Source: Marasmius tenuissimus
Lineage: Eukaryota > Basidiomycota > Agaricomycetes > Agaricales > Marasmiaceae
Direction of reading: 5' to 3'
Length of the DNA stretch: 64,000 nt
NCBI GenBank assembly: GCA_029532415.1
Contig: JAQOTA010000070.1
Coordinates: 1-64,000, forward strand
Positions within the stretch are counted from its first letter, which is position 1; every line of letters starts with the position of its first letter. Positions 35,614 to 46,876 of this stretch are shown piece by piece. Position numbers and translations under genes: made by a program. Below the pieces are notes generated by a model that did no database searches, was not told the DNA's origin, and was given only the letters and a program-made list of their open reading frames with translations.

Positions 35614-36373
35614 ATGGGATTCAGACATGCAGCGGTTCTTGCTCCGGTTTCCTTCTTTCTCGGTATGTTATCGGTAAAACGGTGTCTTCACACAGACTTT
35701 CTTTTCTCACCTGCAAGCTGCAGGTATTCTGTTCATCTGCTTCAACGTCGATTGCCGACTGTTGTGGGGAGGTGTCACCGCTGAAGACATCAAGGATGGC
35801 ATCCAGTTTTACACTATGTTCTACAATGCTCCTCCAGCCATAAAGGTGAATTTTGTCGCGTTTTCTCCACATTTATTCGCCTCTTACAGAGAGCTTTTTA
35901 CACATTACAGGCATTGCTCCATGGTATGATGGGTGTTGGGATGACTGGCCTTGTCGCAAAATTACACAAATGGGATGAAAGTGCAATGTTTTTCGATGGT
36001 ACCAGTTTAGGTGTGTCGTCCTGCTCTCGTTGTTCGTCCAGACAAGTTAACCAATCATTCGCCAAGGGATTTACGTCTTTGCGATGATTGTGTACATTAC
36101 GGTCATTGTACCCATGCTCGGGACGACTGTTTCACCAGTTGAAATCAACACAGAAGCAGAACGGGTTGAAGCCTTGAGGGTCCTCTCTGCGGCCAATGTT
36201 ATTGTGGTAATTTGTCTCGGCTGTATCCTGGCTCTTCAGGTACGTATTTGCCATGTTTTGTTCTAATTTCCACTCACGAATGCCCCTCGCATACCTGACA
36301 GGCCGGCCATGCATACGTGACTCGTACTATAATACAAGAACAGAAAGTTACTGCTGATAAAAAGCGGCAATAG
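35614..36373 (+). CDS. SHR3: ER amino-acid-permease chaperone Shr3 (about 171 aa)
   Basis: Five short exons start at MGFRHAAVLAPVSFFL and end in the Lys-rich tail TADKKRQ. Exon joins give LFICFNVDCRLLW, ALLHGMMGVGMTGLVAKLHKW, GIYVFAMIVYITVIVPMLGT and SAANVIVVICLGCILALQ. These are four hydrophobic segments, the topology of Shr3 family proteins. In yeast and fission yeast Shr3/Psh3 helps amino-acid permeases fold and leave the endoplasmic reticulum. The charged cytosolic tail is shorter than in S. cerevisiae. The fourth exon follows the acceptor GCCAAG at 36066. The gene is probably single-copy and conserved. Confidence 0.88.
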
Positions 36374-36967
36374 TCCACGAAAACGGCCAATATACTTGTT
36401 GTTCTCGTTCAAAGCTGCTCTTCGTCGTTTGGCCAAACCCTGGACTGTCGTCTTAGTTCGAGTTGCTGTTTGAGAATCTGTTTTGGAGTCTAGGGTAAGC
36501 CCGGCTTGGGTCTTGGCGTGGGGCAAGCCAAAGCCCGTTCCTTGATGGGTCACGCTGGGTCCTGGATTCAAGCACAAACCTTCATGTGAGCTGCATGTCC
36601 GGACAATGATGGGTGTTGTTACTCAGGTCACCTTCGTGGTCGAGTACAGCGCTCTCTCCCGACTATAAATGCCATTACTAACTACACAAAAGTTCCATCA
36701 GACATCAATGATTGGAATCTTCGTTCTGAGTGCACAGTTTGCTGCCCGGAGTCGCCAGAGCATGCTCGCAACCATGCGACTCCTTCCTTCACATAACGCC
36801 CAGGTCCCTGCCAACTGGCTGGGTCCTCTCATTGGGATACATATAGGAATCATGACATTTCGAAATCATACCTGTGCGTTCCTTGAAATCCGTGTTATAA
36901 AGGCGTTCCGTCGAAGGTTCTCTACAGCTCCTTGTGCATTCGCCCTCTCTCCCTCTTCCTCGCAATC
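36374..36967. other. Intergenic, no gene seen
   Basis: There is no convincing exon in 594 bp. The stretch contains the promoter of the sedolisin gene, with a TATAAA-like GTTATAAAGG near 36894-36903, about 65 bp upstream of its ATG. Confidence 0.45.
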
Positions 36968-39196
36968 ATGGTTCGGACCCGAGAACTCTTGCTCGCTGGG
37001 ATTACCTTCGGGATGACTGTGTCCGCCTCAGTGACACCGCACCGCAGAGCCATGTCTGTCATGGATGAACGTGCTTTACCCCGCGGTTTCGTGAGACTGG
37101 AGAGCCGCCGACCCGAGGAGCCCACGTTGAACCTGAAGATCGCACTCGCTCCCAAGGACAGGGACGGACTTGAAAAAGCCCTTTATGCTACCAGCACTCC
37201 CGGAGGCGCGTCGTATGGCCAGCATCTCAGTTTTGAACAGGTGCGACTCCGATAACCCCTCAACCGCAACCAAGATGATTGATTAGATTTCTTTGTTACC
37301 AGGTCAAAACATTCATGGAGCCCCACCCCGAGGCTATTACCGCTGTCACGCAATGGCTCTCCGAGAATCAGATCACCGATGTCAAGCCGGCGGGTGCCTT
37401 CAACGATTGGCTTGGCTTTAGTGTTCCCGCCTCGAAAGCCGGATCCCTTCTCGATGCCAACTACGAGTCTTTCCGTGAGACGTCTACTGGCCAAGAGCTC
37501 TTTAGAACACTACAATACTCCATCCCCGAAGACCTGAAAACCCACATCTCCTTAGTTCACCCTACCACCTCTTTCGCACTCCGTCCATCACCAGATCCGC
37601 AATTCGTTGCGAACGATGTGAACATCACGGCAAGAGCCAACCCCACCCCCTCTTCGTGCAACAGCGTCACCAACCCCGCTTGTCTCCAAGCGTTGTACGG
37701 CATCCCCACGACCCCCGCTACTCAAAAGAGTAACAGACTTGCTGTTACGGGTTTCATCAACCAGTGGGCACAGGTCTGTGCCCGGCTTTTCTCATAAGAT
37801 ATGCGCTCATATCCTGTGTTAGAGCGCCGATCTAAATACATTCCTGGGCCTCCTCCGACCGGATATGTCTCCTGGCACCTCCTTCGAGGTACAATCCGTT
37901 GATGGAGGTGTTAATCCCCAAGGTCCTGGACTCGCCGGTGCGGAAGCGGTAAGTTGCATGGCATATGGTAATATTATGCGTCGCAGATCTCTCACATTGC
38001 TCTAACAGAACCTCGACATTCAATACACCGTCGGAATTGCCACTGGTGTACCGGTCACCTTCATCACAGTCGGCGAGGACAACCAGGATGACGCTTCGGG
38101 TTTCTTGGATGTGATTAACGCTCTCATAGCTGAGGATGCTCCCCCTGCGGTTCTGACCACGAGTTACGGCTTTGATGAGTTCGATATGGGCGAGGACCTT
38201 GCGAAGTGAGTGGCTCCTGTTATCGTTATATGGCTCCAGGGCGAACTTTGATGAACGGACTAGGCGTTTGTGCGATGCTTACATGGCGTTGAGTACACGA
38301 GGAGTGTCCAACTTGTTTGCCAGTGGTCAGTTCAACTATCGTTCTCACGAGACGAGCGAAATCACTTAACTTCCCTAGGCGATGGTGGTGTTTGGGGTAC
38401 ACGAGGTGAGTTATTCCACATCCCCATCCCTTGTCTGCATGCCTGACCGCAGCCTCAGACTTCCAATGTGAATTCTTCGATCCCACGTTCCCCGCCGCAT
38501 GTCCCTTCATCACCTCGGTCGGATCCACCAACCCCGCCTCGACCCCTGGTGAAGAGGTCGCCTCCAGGTTCAGCAGTGGTGGCTTCTCTGAATACTTCTC
38601 CCGGCCCTCTTACCAAGACACAGCTGTCACAACATACCTCCAAGCCATCGGAAATGACAACTCTGGAAGGTTCAACCGCAACGGTCGCGCATACCCTGAT
38701 GTTGCCGCTCGGGGATACCCGATTGCCATCGTCAACGGTGGATCGAGGGATATAGTCCAAGGGACATCAGCTTCATCGCCCATCTTCGCAAGTGTGATCG
38801 CGTTGATCAACGATCGGTTGGTTGCTGCTGGGAAACCGGTTCTGGGATTCTTGAATCCTTTGTAAGTTTCTATCTCTCTTGTTTGGGCACGTGCTTGATC
38901 GGACTGACCGCGATCTTCATCTTCTAGCTTGTATGCACATCCTGAGGCTCTTTTCGATACCACCACGGGAATAAACGATGGTCCTAATTGTGGGTGGTGT
39001 GTTCTATAATGTCCACGCCTTTTCTCATTTCGAGTTCTTCTAGGTCGGGAAGCTGGTTTCCGTTCCGTTTCTGGATGTAAGTCTCTACGTTCAGTGTCAA
39101 GTCTCGAGACAAACCTGATCTCTGCTTGTAGGGGATGCTGCCACAGGGTTGGGAACGCCGAACTTTAATGCTTTGCTCACCGCTGCTAGCTTATAA
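36968..39196 (+). CDS. Secreted sedolisin / tripeptidyl-peptidase, S53 (574 aa)
   Basis: Ten exons sum to 575 codons: 36968-37240, 37303-37773, 37823-37948, 38009-38205, 38264-38325, 38379-38405, 38453-38861, 38928-38989, 39044-39076 and 39132-39196. A hydrophobic leader (LLLAGITFGMTVSAS) suggests secretion. A pro-kumamolisin activation domain follows (about 40-190, with SFEQVKTFMEPHPEAITAV). The S53 catalytic domain has the Glu-xxx-Asp pair in AEANLD, the oxyanion Asp in ASGDGGVWGT and the catalytic Ser in GTSASSP. A C-terminal calcium-site-like GWDAATGLGTP ends it. S53 enzymes are acid endo- or tripeptidyl-peptidases used for extracellular protein digestion. All catalytic residues are present. 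Confidence 0.93.
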
Positions 39197-39795
39197 AGAT
39201 CGGCAAACTCACTATAAATGTAGATGTATGTAACAACAGGATAATCAATTTCCCATAGAATATTGCTCGTATGATATCCAAAACGAATGCGAGACGAAAG
39301 CCCACCCATGGCTTTCCTGGTCTGAATGTCTATCAGCCACGTTTCGCCGCTCACGAGTCATCGAAATTGAAGAGGCTGCCCCCGAAGTCAGCAATAACAT
39401 TTAGATGAATAACAATAACGCCACATGAAAGAGACAATAACCCTGCGTGAACTCAACGTGAACTAGAACATCTCCGACTCGAATTTCAACGAGCCCGATC
39501 AAGTAGAAGGAATACCAGATCTAGATAAGCACGATTGGCAGCGTGCGAAGATTCTATTGTCCAAGCTGTAAATCGCGCGTAACACTGCATGGGCAAAGTG
39601 GGCTCGTGCCGCGATGAGCCGAGGCAAACTCGGTTCACAGTGACACCACACCCGGCTTTGCCTGCAGTGTGAACGGTGATTGCTGTTTTTGTTCTTAAAT
39701 ATAAGCTCCCGGCGTGACTCAATTCTGCGTATATAAAGGGCATAAGCTTCTAGTGCGGTTTACTACTCAAACTCGAACCATCACTCACTACCACC
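39197..39795 (+). promoter_or_regulatory. Spacer with TATA box for the small secreted protein
   Basis: TATATAAA at 39730-39737 lies 58 bp before the spacer end, with a long, probably well-used promoter upstream. No gene is seen in 39197-39700. Confidence 0.5.
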
Positions 39796-40113
39796 ATGCG
39801 TTTCACGGCCCTCACTGCTGGCACCGTCGCCCTCCTCGCCGCCCTCCAAGGCGTTAACGGTGGCCCCATCGCGTATGGGATTTGCCAAACCGGTTAGTTG
39901 CCCAGAACGCTTGACCCCCGTCCCTTTTCTAACTGTGTCCCTCCCCCAGGTTGTAACAGCGTCGCCGTCGCATGCTATGCTGCGGCAGGCTTCACGTTTG
40001 GAACGGTCATTGCAGCACCAGCGACCCCAGCTGTTATCCTCGCATGCAACGCTGCATTGGGCACCTGCTCTGCTGCCTGTGCTACTGTAGGCCTGTTTGC
40101 ACCGACTCCTTGA
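39796..40113 (+). CDS. Small secreted cysteine-containing protein (86 aa)
   Basis: Two exons, 39796-39892 and 39950-40113, join at G|GT to give QTGCNSVAVACYAAAGF. A signal peptide is clear (MRFTALTAGTVALLAALQGVNG). The mature part is about 64 residues, Ala/Gly-rich, with Cys in AYGICQTGCN, ACYAAAGF, ACNAALGTCSAACA. Similar small secreted proteins occur widely in mushrooms, and I do not know a tested function. A strong TATA box precedes it. A degraded second copy lies at about 41760-42150, so the locus duplicated. Confidence 0.8.
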
Positions 40114-41759
40114 GCCACGACTCATAAGTCTGGGGTTCGTTGGCTTTCCCTCTCCACGACTTGCTATCTGACCAACAAGCTCTATAGAATGAATGCTCCA
40201 TACCTCCCAGTCAATTCTCCAACGACCGTACCATTGTCTTCCTATTTCATCATTGTAAACCTTCAAACCAGTTTGACTCGTGTATTCCCAAGACAGTGCT
40301 AGCGCTGTATGTAATATTATGTCAATGAATCGATGTCTTGCTCCTGTTATTATTTATATATGCGCTCGGTCCTGGTCAAACCCCGATCTCTCGCCTTGCT
40401 TGACCTTGAGCGCTTGAGCGCTGAAGCTGAAGCTGAAGCGCTGGAGTGAGATAATCGATGAAGTGGGAGAACTAGAGGAGCTCTCGATAGGGATGGAGAT
40501 GGATGGGAGATTGCGTATCAATTGATAAGATAAGATTAGATCACTATCCTTCCTTCTTTCAAACCACCATCATCATGGCCGTCTGCAGACAGTTCCCAGT
40601 CTCGAGCCACCTTATTCTGGATACAACGCTGTCTTCAGTTGATATTCTTCCCAATTCTGAATAATTGTCAGCTGTGTGCGTGTCGAGACACTCGGAATGG
40701 CTTGACACAACTTTACGTCTTCAAGTTCACTTCCACGCCCGAAGCCTCACCATCATCGTTCTTCGCCATGACTTATAACACGACTTGTGGTCATCCGCAT
40801 CCACTCTTCTACACGCTTGCGGTCATCATCTTTGTCTATATCAGCTTACTGGTTCTTCGACGCTTTTAGGATGACCATTGGGAAGGAAGGAAGGAAAAAT
40901 CCGTTACACGTGCTTCAATGCATGAGGTTGAATAGGTGAACAGATGAGTATAGAAGACTAGTGTGAGGCCTTGAGTGCAAACGAGAGATCGGAGGCGCTT
41001 CACGCTTGTCATCTGTGCAAGCAATCAGGTGTGGCATTGTGGCCCAACCTCTGAGTCTCTTTGCGCTCCCCGGGTTGCTACCTCCGGGGATGGTACCGTC
41101 GAGCAGCGAGCCCACACCCCCTTACTCTAACACCTCACTGATATCCGCTTTCATGACTGGTGACTCCAGGAGCACTGCCAACTGTAACCACCTCCGTGTA
41201 CTGGGATTGGTGCTCAGATCGTGGGCAATGTGGCGATACCAGAAACTGAGGGTCTGACAATACGGGTGGGTAATCATTAATCATGCTTTCGTCCGTTTCT
41301 CGAGATTGAAGTGTTAACATTGACCTCTAGCTTAGCGCAATGACCTATGTTGAAGTAATCAAAATTCATCAGCATTGGCGACCCCATTTGGCATTGATAT
41401 AGGGGAATGGCCTCAACAACCAGTTGAGCTTTTTCGCTGAGACTCAGTCGGAGTCAGACAGTCAATGAGGCATCGCCTACCTGATAACACGGCTCTTAAA
41501 CCATCCCGGGATTTCTCTACTACTGTGTTCGAAATCCCGTAAATCCTGTTGTCATTGCTCTCTCAAAACATTGCCCTGCCTCTCTTCGCCATACAAAATT
41601 TGGCGCGCGCACTGGGACACTGGGACACGGCCACTCGACCTGATTGGGGGCAAAAAGCCGGCCAGGAAGGTCGCTGCAGTCGTGACTGTTCGGGGAATTT
41701 GAAATCCCTCGAGGAAAGAGCATGCTCCTAAACTCTTCCAGCCGTCGTCTTTTGACCTT
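40114..41759. other. Long intergenic stretch with a short repeat
   Basis: The 1646 bp contain no gene I can support. At 40417-40442 two AGCGCT hexamers flank three tandem CTGAAG units, making an imperfect hairpin. A GATAAGATAAGAT cluster lies near 40524-40536. A frame at 40639-40869 ends in a hydrophobic stretch (FYTLAVIIFVYISLLVL) and could encode a small membrane peptide, but nothing else supports it. Confidence 0.45.
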
Positions 41760-42150
41760 ATGTGTCTCACCGCCCCCATTTCTGCCACAGTCATCCTCTT
41801 TGCCGCCATTCAGGTTCCAAGGCGTTAAGTGACGGAGATTCCGCCGCGTGATGGAGTGTGCCGACGTGGTCAGTGGTCCAGGACTCCAACCTAGTACCTT
41901 CCTCTTCCTAACTGTGTCTTGTACAGGTTGTAATACCACTGTCGTTACATGCTATTCTGTAGCTTGCACGTTCGGGAAGGTCATCACCAACTACCCCAGC
42001 CATTATCATCAATATTGGACTGGGCACTCGTTCCCCCGCCTGTGCTGCTACGGCTCTAGTGGTTGTACCAGCTTCTTGATGAGTCACTGTCATAAGCCTG
42101 TAGGTCATCGGCTTTTCCTGTCGTTTAAGATGATGGCCCATTCTCTGATA
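41760..42150 (+). pseudogene. Degraded copy of the small secreted protein gene
   Basis: From the ATG at 41760 the sequence follows the intact gene at 39796: the leader, GGCGTTAA, the CTAACTGTGTC-AG intron end, GGTTGTAA-C, ACATGCTAT, TTCGGGAAGGTCAT and TTGGGCAC-like blocks appear in order. The 3' flank (CATAAG-CTG-GGT) also aligns. Indels and a stop shortly after the leader break the frame, and the Ala-rich Cys region is scrambled. It is a tandem duplicate about 1.96 kb downstream that has decayed. Confidence 0.75.
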
Positions 42151-42673
42151 CAGCTCACAGCTTCTATAACATATCGGAGCAATGATCAATCCAGAACTTT
42201 CAACGGAGTTTCCAAGGATATTGCTATCGTCCATCTGTTACTTATTACTTTTCGTTGAATGGCACAACTTCCGAGCTCGTGCTGAATGTGTATGGAGCTC
42301 GAAGATCGCGCTGTTTGTATTCGAAAGTTCAAGCCTTATCTGAACCCCAAGGAGTACTAAGCTCAGGCTCCGCGACGCGCCATTGATATTCGGGACACTA
42401 CACCCTACCTTGCCAGTACCCTTTTTTCATAATTATTCATGCATATCGGCAGGAGGTCTCACATGTCCTCACAGCTCAGACGATACCAGCTTGAGACGGT
42501 CGAGCAGCGCGCGTCTAATTGGTGCCTATTTCAACTATCTCGCGTGCTACGAATACGTCATTGTTCGCGTCAAGGCCAAAGCGGCCCCTTTCGCAATTTT
42601 GCACCTCCATTTCCATCTCTTCCACATACCATCACCACTTAGTGAAGTCTCGAACATCATATCTACATCTATC
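42151..42673. other. Intergenic, no gene seen
   Basis: I see nothing beyond random short frames in these 523 bp. Confidence 0.4.
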
Positions 42674-43280
42674 ATGTCTATGGGATCAGGTACGCAGCCC
42701 TCGATCGTCTAGCGACCTACTAACATTTGGTTGTCCCTGATTTCAACAGTCACCGACTCCAAATTCCCTGGTCAGGGCGAGAGTGGGATTCCACCATCGC
42801 CGACAATCGAGAATCCTGGTCAAGTAAGTTTGAATTCGTGCGCTTGATAGTGAGCTTGCCATACAGACGAGGGTCGATCTCATTCAGGTATACCCCCATA
42901 CGGACCCTAGCAAGTCGTCGGACGGTAAGTTATACGTCCTTCGTACGGAATGTTTGATGAACCGCACTCAAATTCATGTATACGCAAACTCAGGGGATTT
43001 GACTGGTCGAAGACTCGAAAGTGGTTCACAAACTCTTCTCGGAAATCCGTTCCTTATGCGAGAGTCATTGAACAAATTGGATCACGCGTTGGGGGATGTC
43101 ATTCGTATTATCGAGGAGGAAGAAGTCTCCCAGGGAAGCTCGGAGGAGCAGAACACACTGCTTGAGAAGTTTAAACAGTGGCGTAACGACTTGGACGGGG
43201 TTAGAGCAGGAGTCAAAACCCCCGAGAGGTCAAGGTCGAGAGTTCGACCTGAACATGAGGGAGGGATGTTCACAGACTAG
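42674..43280 (+). CDS. Small coiled-coil protein, unknown (144 aa)
   Basis: Four exons close in frame: 42674-42689, 42750-42823, 42867-42924 and 42994-43280. Exon joins are clean (GT-AG). The protein is hydrophilic. Residues about 60-120 form a probable coiled coil (RESLNKLDHALGDVIRIIEE, then LLEKFKQWRNDLDGV). The C-terminus is Arg/Ser/Glu-rich. I recognise no family. The regular splice pattern and heptad-like leucines argue for a real gene. Confidence 0.5.
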
Positions 43281-43598
43281 TAGGAATGACTTCATGAAGA
43301 TAACACAGTGTAAAATATTCGTCATGGTCAAGGAGATCCATGGCCACCATAACACCATACATACATAACATTTGTGGAAAGTCCTTACAAGGCGGAATAA
43401 CGAAAGGAAAGCAAAGCGTCTCCATGGGCGGGGGTGGTCCCGGGTCGCTCACCAGAATCAGAATAAGGACAATAGAACCATCGAAAATACCATCAGGAGT
43501 GACCCAGTAAATAACCAGAAAAGAAGCCATAAACAGAGTCCTAATGAATGAACGATCAATCGGATAACAAATCCCTGGTTCGCGACCTGAACAAGGCC

Positions 43599-44120
43599 TT
43601 ACTCCGACATGCGACGGGCGGTCGGAACATCGACGTCTTCGGCGTACAGAAAATTCCAAAACGTTGCTTCATTGGACGTCTGGCCTGCAACGAGAATGCA
43701 ACGTCCGGAAAAAACTGGAGAATGTCCAGCGGCTTGGCCTTGCGTGGCGGCGGAAGCAAAGAGAGCGACGATAGCCCTTCTGATGGCGGGAAGGCGCTCG
43801 GAGCTAGTAAATATGCGTGGTAAGTCGACGTTGTAGTGATATGGCAAGACTCGCAGAAACAAGGCAGGTAGCATGTTGGGTACACGTGTCGCCAAAAAAG
43901 GGTACTTACGAGGCATTGACTCGCCTATCGAGGCATGAGAGTCAGGTTTCGTGCGGCGAGAGGCGGTGTCGACGCAGTCAGTTGGAGTCGTACGTGGCGG
44001 TGAGCGCAGAGACTGCGACCACGAAGGTGTGTAGGCGTCGTCGCTGTGGGGTCCTCCCCACTTAAAATCCTCCGACAAGTGGAAGACGAGGACTGCCCAT
44101 CGGCCTGGACCCCAAAGCAA
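43599..44120 (-). CDS. Possible exons of an unknown minus-strand gene
   Basis: A frame from about 44120 reads WGPGRWAVLVFHLSEDFKW and continues to a donor GTAAGT near 43908. An acceptor TGCGAG then joins LLPYHYNVDLPRIFTSSE, ending at the stop at 43599 after VDVPTARRMSE. No family is recognised, and the 5' end is not resolved. The frame could also be chance, because the opposite strand is open over part of it. Confidence 0.25.
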   Translation of the reverse strand: MLWGPGRWAVLVFHLSEDFKWGGPHSDDAYTPSWSQSLRSPPRTTPTDCVDTASRRTKPDSHASIGESMPRKYPFLATRVPNMLPALFLRVLPYHYNVDLPRIFTSSERLPAIRRAIVALFASAATQGQAAGHSPVFSGRCILVAGQTSNEATFWNFLYAEDVDVPTARRMSE

Positions 44121-44398
44121 ATATGAGTACCTGAGAGAAAAGCCTAGACTAGCCAGAGACGCTTACGACGAAGAGAGATGCCGAAGCAAAATCTCCGAGA
44201 TTTAAGGTCCCTTAGAATGACGAAATACAGACGCTTGTGCGGTTGAAAATGCACCGGACACGGAGAATACCTCCACAGCTGTATTTTCGCCTTGGTCAGA
44301 GTACTCTGAGCGACCTGGTGGGAGGTATACACAAATCAGACTCAAACTTATCCTTGTTCGTGAAAGATCAGATGACAAGGGGGGAAAAACAACAAACC

Positions 44399-44806
44399 TC
44401 AACAAGAGTAATGATCTGGGAGATACAAATGGCAAGAAAGAGTTAGAAGCACGGTTAGTAAATCATTTATATCATAGACTCGTACCTCGGCTCCGTTCAT
44501 ACGAATGTCTTCGTCGGTTGCCAGTTGGAATAGCTGGTGGAGTTCCCTTAGGCCATCCAAAAGATCATCCAATCGCCTAAGCCGAGCCCGAAGCGATGAA
44601 ATCTGCGAAAAAGTATGGGTTGAAGTCGCATGCAAATATGACGACCTGACATCCATTTGCTGGAAAGGTGTGGATATCGTCCCAGCACGTACCTCTGTCA
44701 AATTGCCAGTGATGGGCATATGGTTGGCAACGACAGAGGTACCAGAGTCGTCCCGCATCTCGGCTGATGATGTAGAGGACGTGGATGAAGGAGGGAGGGA
44801 GGTCAT
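44399..44806 (-). CDS. Small minus-strand gene, unknown, incomplete model
   Basis: The first exon starts at 44806 (MTSLPPSSTSSTSSAEMRDD, Ser/Thr-rich). It runs to a donor after NLTE, and an exon then encodes ISSLRARLRRLDDLLDGL-RELHQLFQL, a probable coiled coil, ending with a donor after MNGAE near 44488. Further exons probably lie to the left, and I cannot fix the 3' end. It might be the 5' part of a gene extending to 43599. The function is unknown. Confidence 0.35.
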   Translation of the reverse strand: MTSLPPSSTSSTSSAEMRDDSGTSVVANHMPITGNLTEVRAGTISTPFQQMDVRSSYLHATSTHTFSQISSLRARLRRLDDLLDGLRELHQLFQLATDEDIRMNGAEVRVYDINDLLTVLLTLSCHLYLPDHYSC

Positions 44807-45932
44807 TTTAGGATTTGGGATGATGGGTGTTGATGATAAAGAGAGGTGGAAATGCCACTGTGCCGCGGCACCGCTTTCTATATATCGTGGGCTATTGGGC
44901 CACAGTCTTTTTTTTTGAGCGACCTTACGGCAATTGCCGGCGCACCTCGCCCTTCCAAATAGGGAAGGAATCTCGGCCTTTGGGCTTTATTCCAAACCAC
45001 CACGGTACCCTATTGGGCCAGTCTTATTATAATGACGACGGGGCGGGTTCCCTTGAGGATCTGGAGTCCGTTACTTCTTCCTCTGCAACGTATCAGCCCG
45101 CTCGATTTGACCGTCGTTATTGTTCTAGTTGATGACCCCCAGAAGGAGTCACTCACCGAAAGTTTTTTTGACCGGATTGCAACCAGTACGTGTTAACTAC
45201 AGATTAATCAATCTATATACTGATACCCAAATTCAGTTCTTCTAGGGGAAGCCCGACTTCTTGCGACCTCTTGAGACGCCCAGTCAAGTTCATTCTTGGC
45301 ATCTCAACCTGCACCCATCAGATGGGTAGTACCGGTAGTCCTCTATCTTTGGTCCTCAAAGCTGATCAAGTGGTACGAACTTGTTGGGAGGCTTTACCAT
45401 AGCCTTGGGGAAGGAAATGTGCTGGGACCTCGTATTTGATCAATTTAATCTTGTTCCCGATATCCTTCCGTCAAAGTAAGTAGTTCTCCGACGCCGAGTC
45501 CGTATGTAGCGGTGGCATCTAAGCTATGAATGCAAAGCAGTCCTAAGCCAATTCAGCGATAACGATCGCTGTAAGGGAGTTCATTTTAGCGGCGACACAC
45601 TGCTTGTAGCTACCAAATGATAATGGCTCAGCATGAGCGCCGAGGCGAGATGTTCGGACAACTCGACGCCGTCCGTCACACGCCGCTGGGGTAGTATCGA
45701 CTCCCACACATGCTGGGGCGTCGTGTGTCACTTTGGAAAATTTATCAAGACTTCCGTCCCAAGTGCATACCTGTGCTCAAACGAGGGTCGGGTGATCTAT
45801 AAGGCTTCGGACCCTGGGTTTCATCGTAAGACTACTAAGAGAAATATCTCATGTTGGCGTCAACCCTTCCGTCGTTTGAATAATAGCCTTTCAATATACA
45901 AACAACCGATACATCAAAACAATAGGGCAAAC
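44807..45932. other. Intergenic, no gene seen
   Basis: These 1126 bp have no supported exon. Short frames lack splice support and recognisable motifs. Confidence 0.4.
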
Positions 45933-46876
45933 TCAATAAGAGATACTGATGCGCTTGTCCCCATACTTCTCCCAGTTGTTTAGAGCCGCGTCCGCCACGA
46001 GATGAGCCACATCACGCCTGGAGATCGTATATCCACCCAAATCTCCTTCACTCACTTTGTATCCCTTCCCCTTCTCAGCCTCGCACGCCCCGTCCGTCAA
46101 GAAAGCGGGTCTGATGACCATGATCTGGTTTAGCGAGGCTGCCTTTGGTAGTCCCGGGGTCTCCTTCCAAGTCGGTGGTAGGATGGACCCTTCGGGTTCG
46201 CCATCGTCCTTCGTGTTCCACTCCCACCCAGCGACATGGTGAACAATACGCTCAACACCGACTTTATCCTTGTGGGGTATGGCGAGGAAGTGTGCATAAA
46301 AGGGTTTCATAAGGCAGGGAAGCGCGTCGTGTGAGGTCTTGGTTAACCCATTAGAGGAAATGATAATCATTTTCGGTTGTGGCTGGCTCGTAGGAATGGT
46401 AGTCATGACGTTAAGAAGGGACTGGGTTACAAGATTCCCTGGTTCGATCACGAAACCTTTCGTGAGGTGGACTTTGGGAGTGCCACCTGTAGGATGTGAA
46501 GTAAGGAAAAATGAGGAAACGGCCTTGAATCGGAAGATACAAGTTTGATCGACGTACCAACTGTGAAAAGCAAGAGGTCCACGGGCCCGCGTTCGCCGGC
46601 TTTCTTCCAGCCGTTCTCAACGTCGGATTTCACGAGCGCGTCGCCTTTGACAAGAAATGCCTTTCCCGCGTTGATGTATTTACTCATAGCTTCGTCGTCC
46701 TGCAGCGTGGCAAGACTGCGAACGAGGAAAGTGACTGTACAACCTGCGTCTGATAAGATAGTTTCAGACTTAGCATTTACCAGATTATTGGAGATGAACT
46801 TGAAGAACCCACCTAGCATTCGGAGGGCAGACAAATAGCCTATATTTCGCGATCCACCGAGAGAGAATACGTTCAT
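45933..46876 (-). CDS. NAD(P)-binding atypical SDR / NmrA-like protein, copy 2
   Basis: This three-exon minus-strand gene has the same splice layout as the copy at 25793-26741. The start MNVFSLGGSRNIGYLSALRML gives the GGSxNIG cofactor loop. It continues with AGCTVTFLVRS, GPVDLLLFTVG, PKMIIISSNGLTKTS, GVERIVHHVAGWEWN, VIRPAFLTDGAC and TISRRDVAHLVADAALNNW, ending at a TGA at 45933. The expected product is about 270 aa, cytosolic. Both copies keep the loop and the C-terminal DVAH segment, so both are probably functional. The substrate or sensing role is unknown. Confidence 0.82.

Noticed and set aside
40639..40869. Small membrane protein frame
   Set aside because: There is a single hydrophobic stretch but no splice support, homologue or clear promoter. 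Kept only as a remark in the spacer entry.
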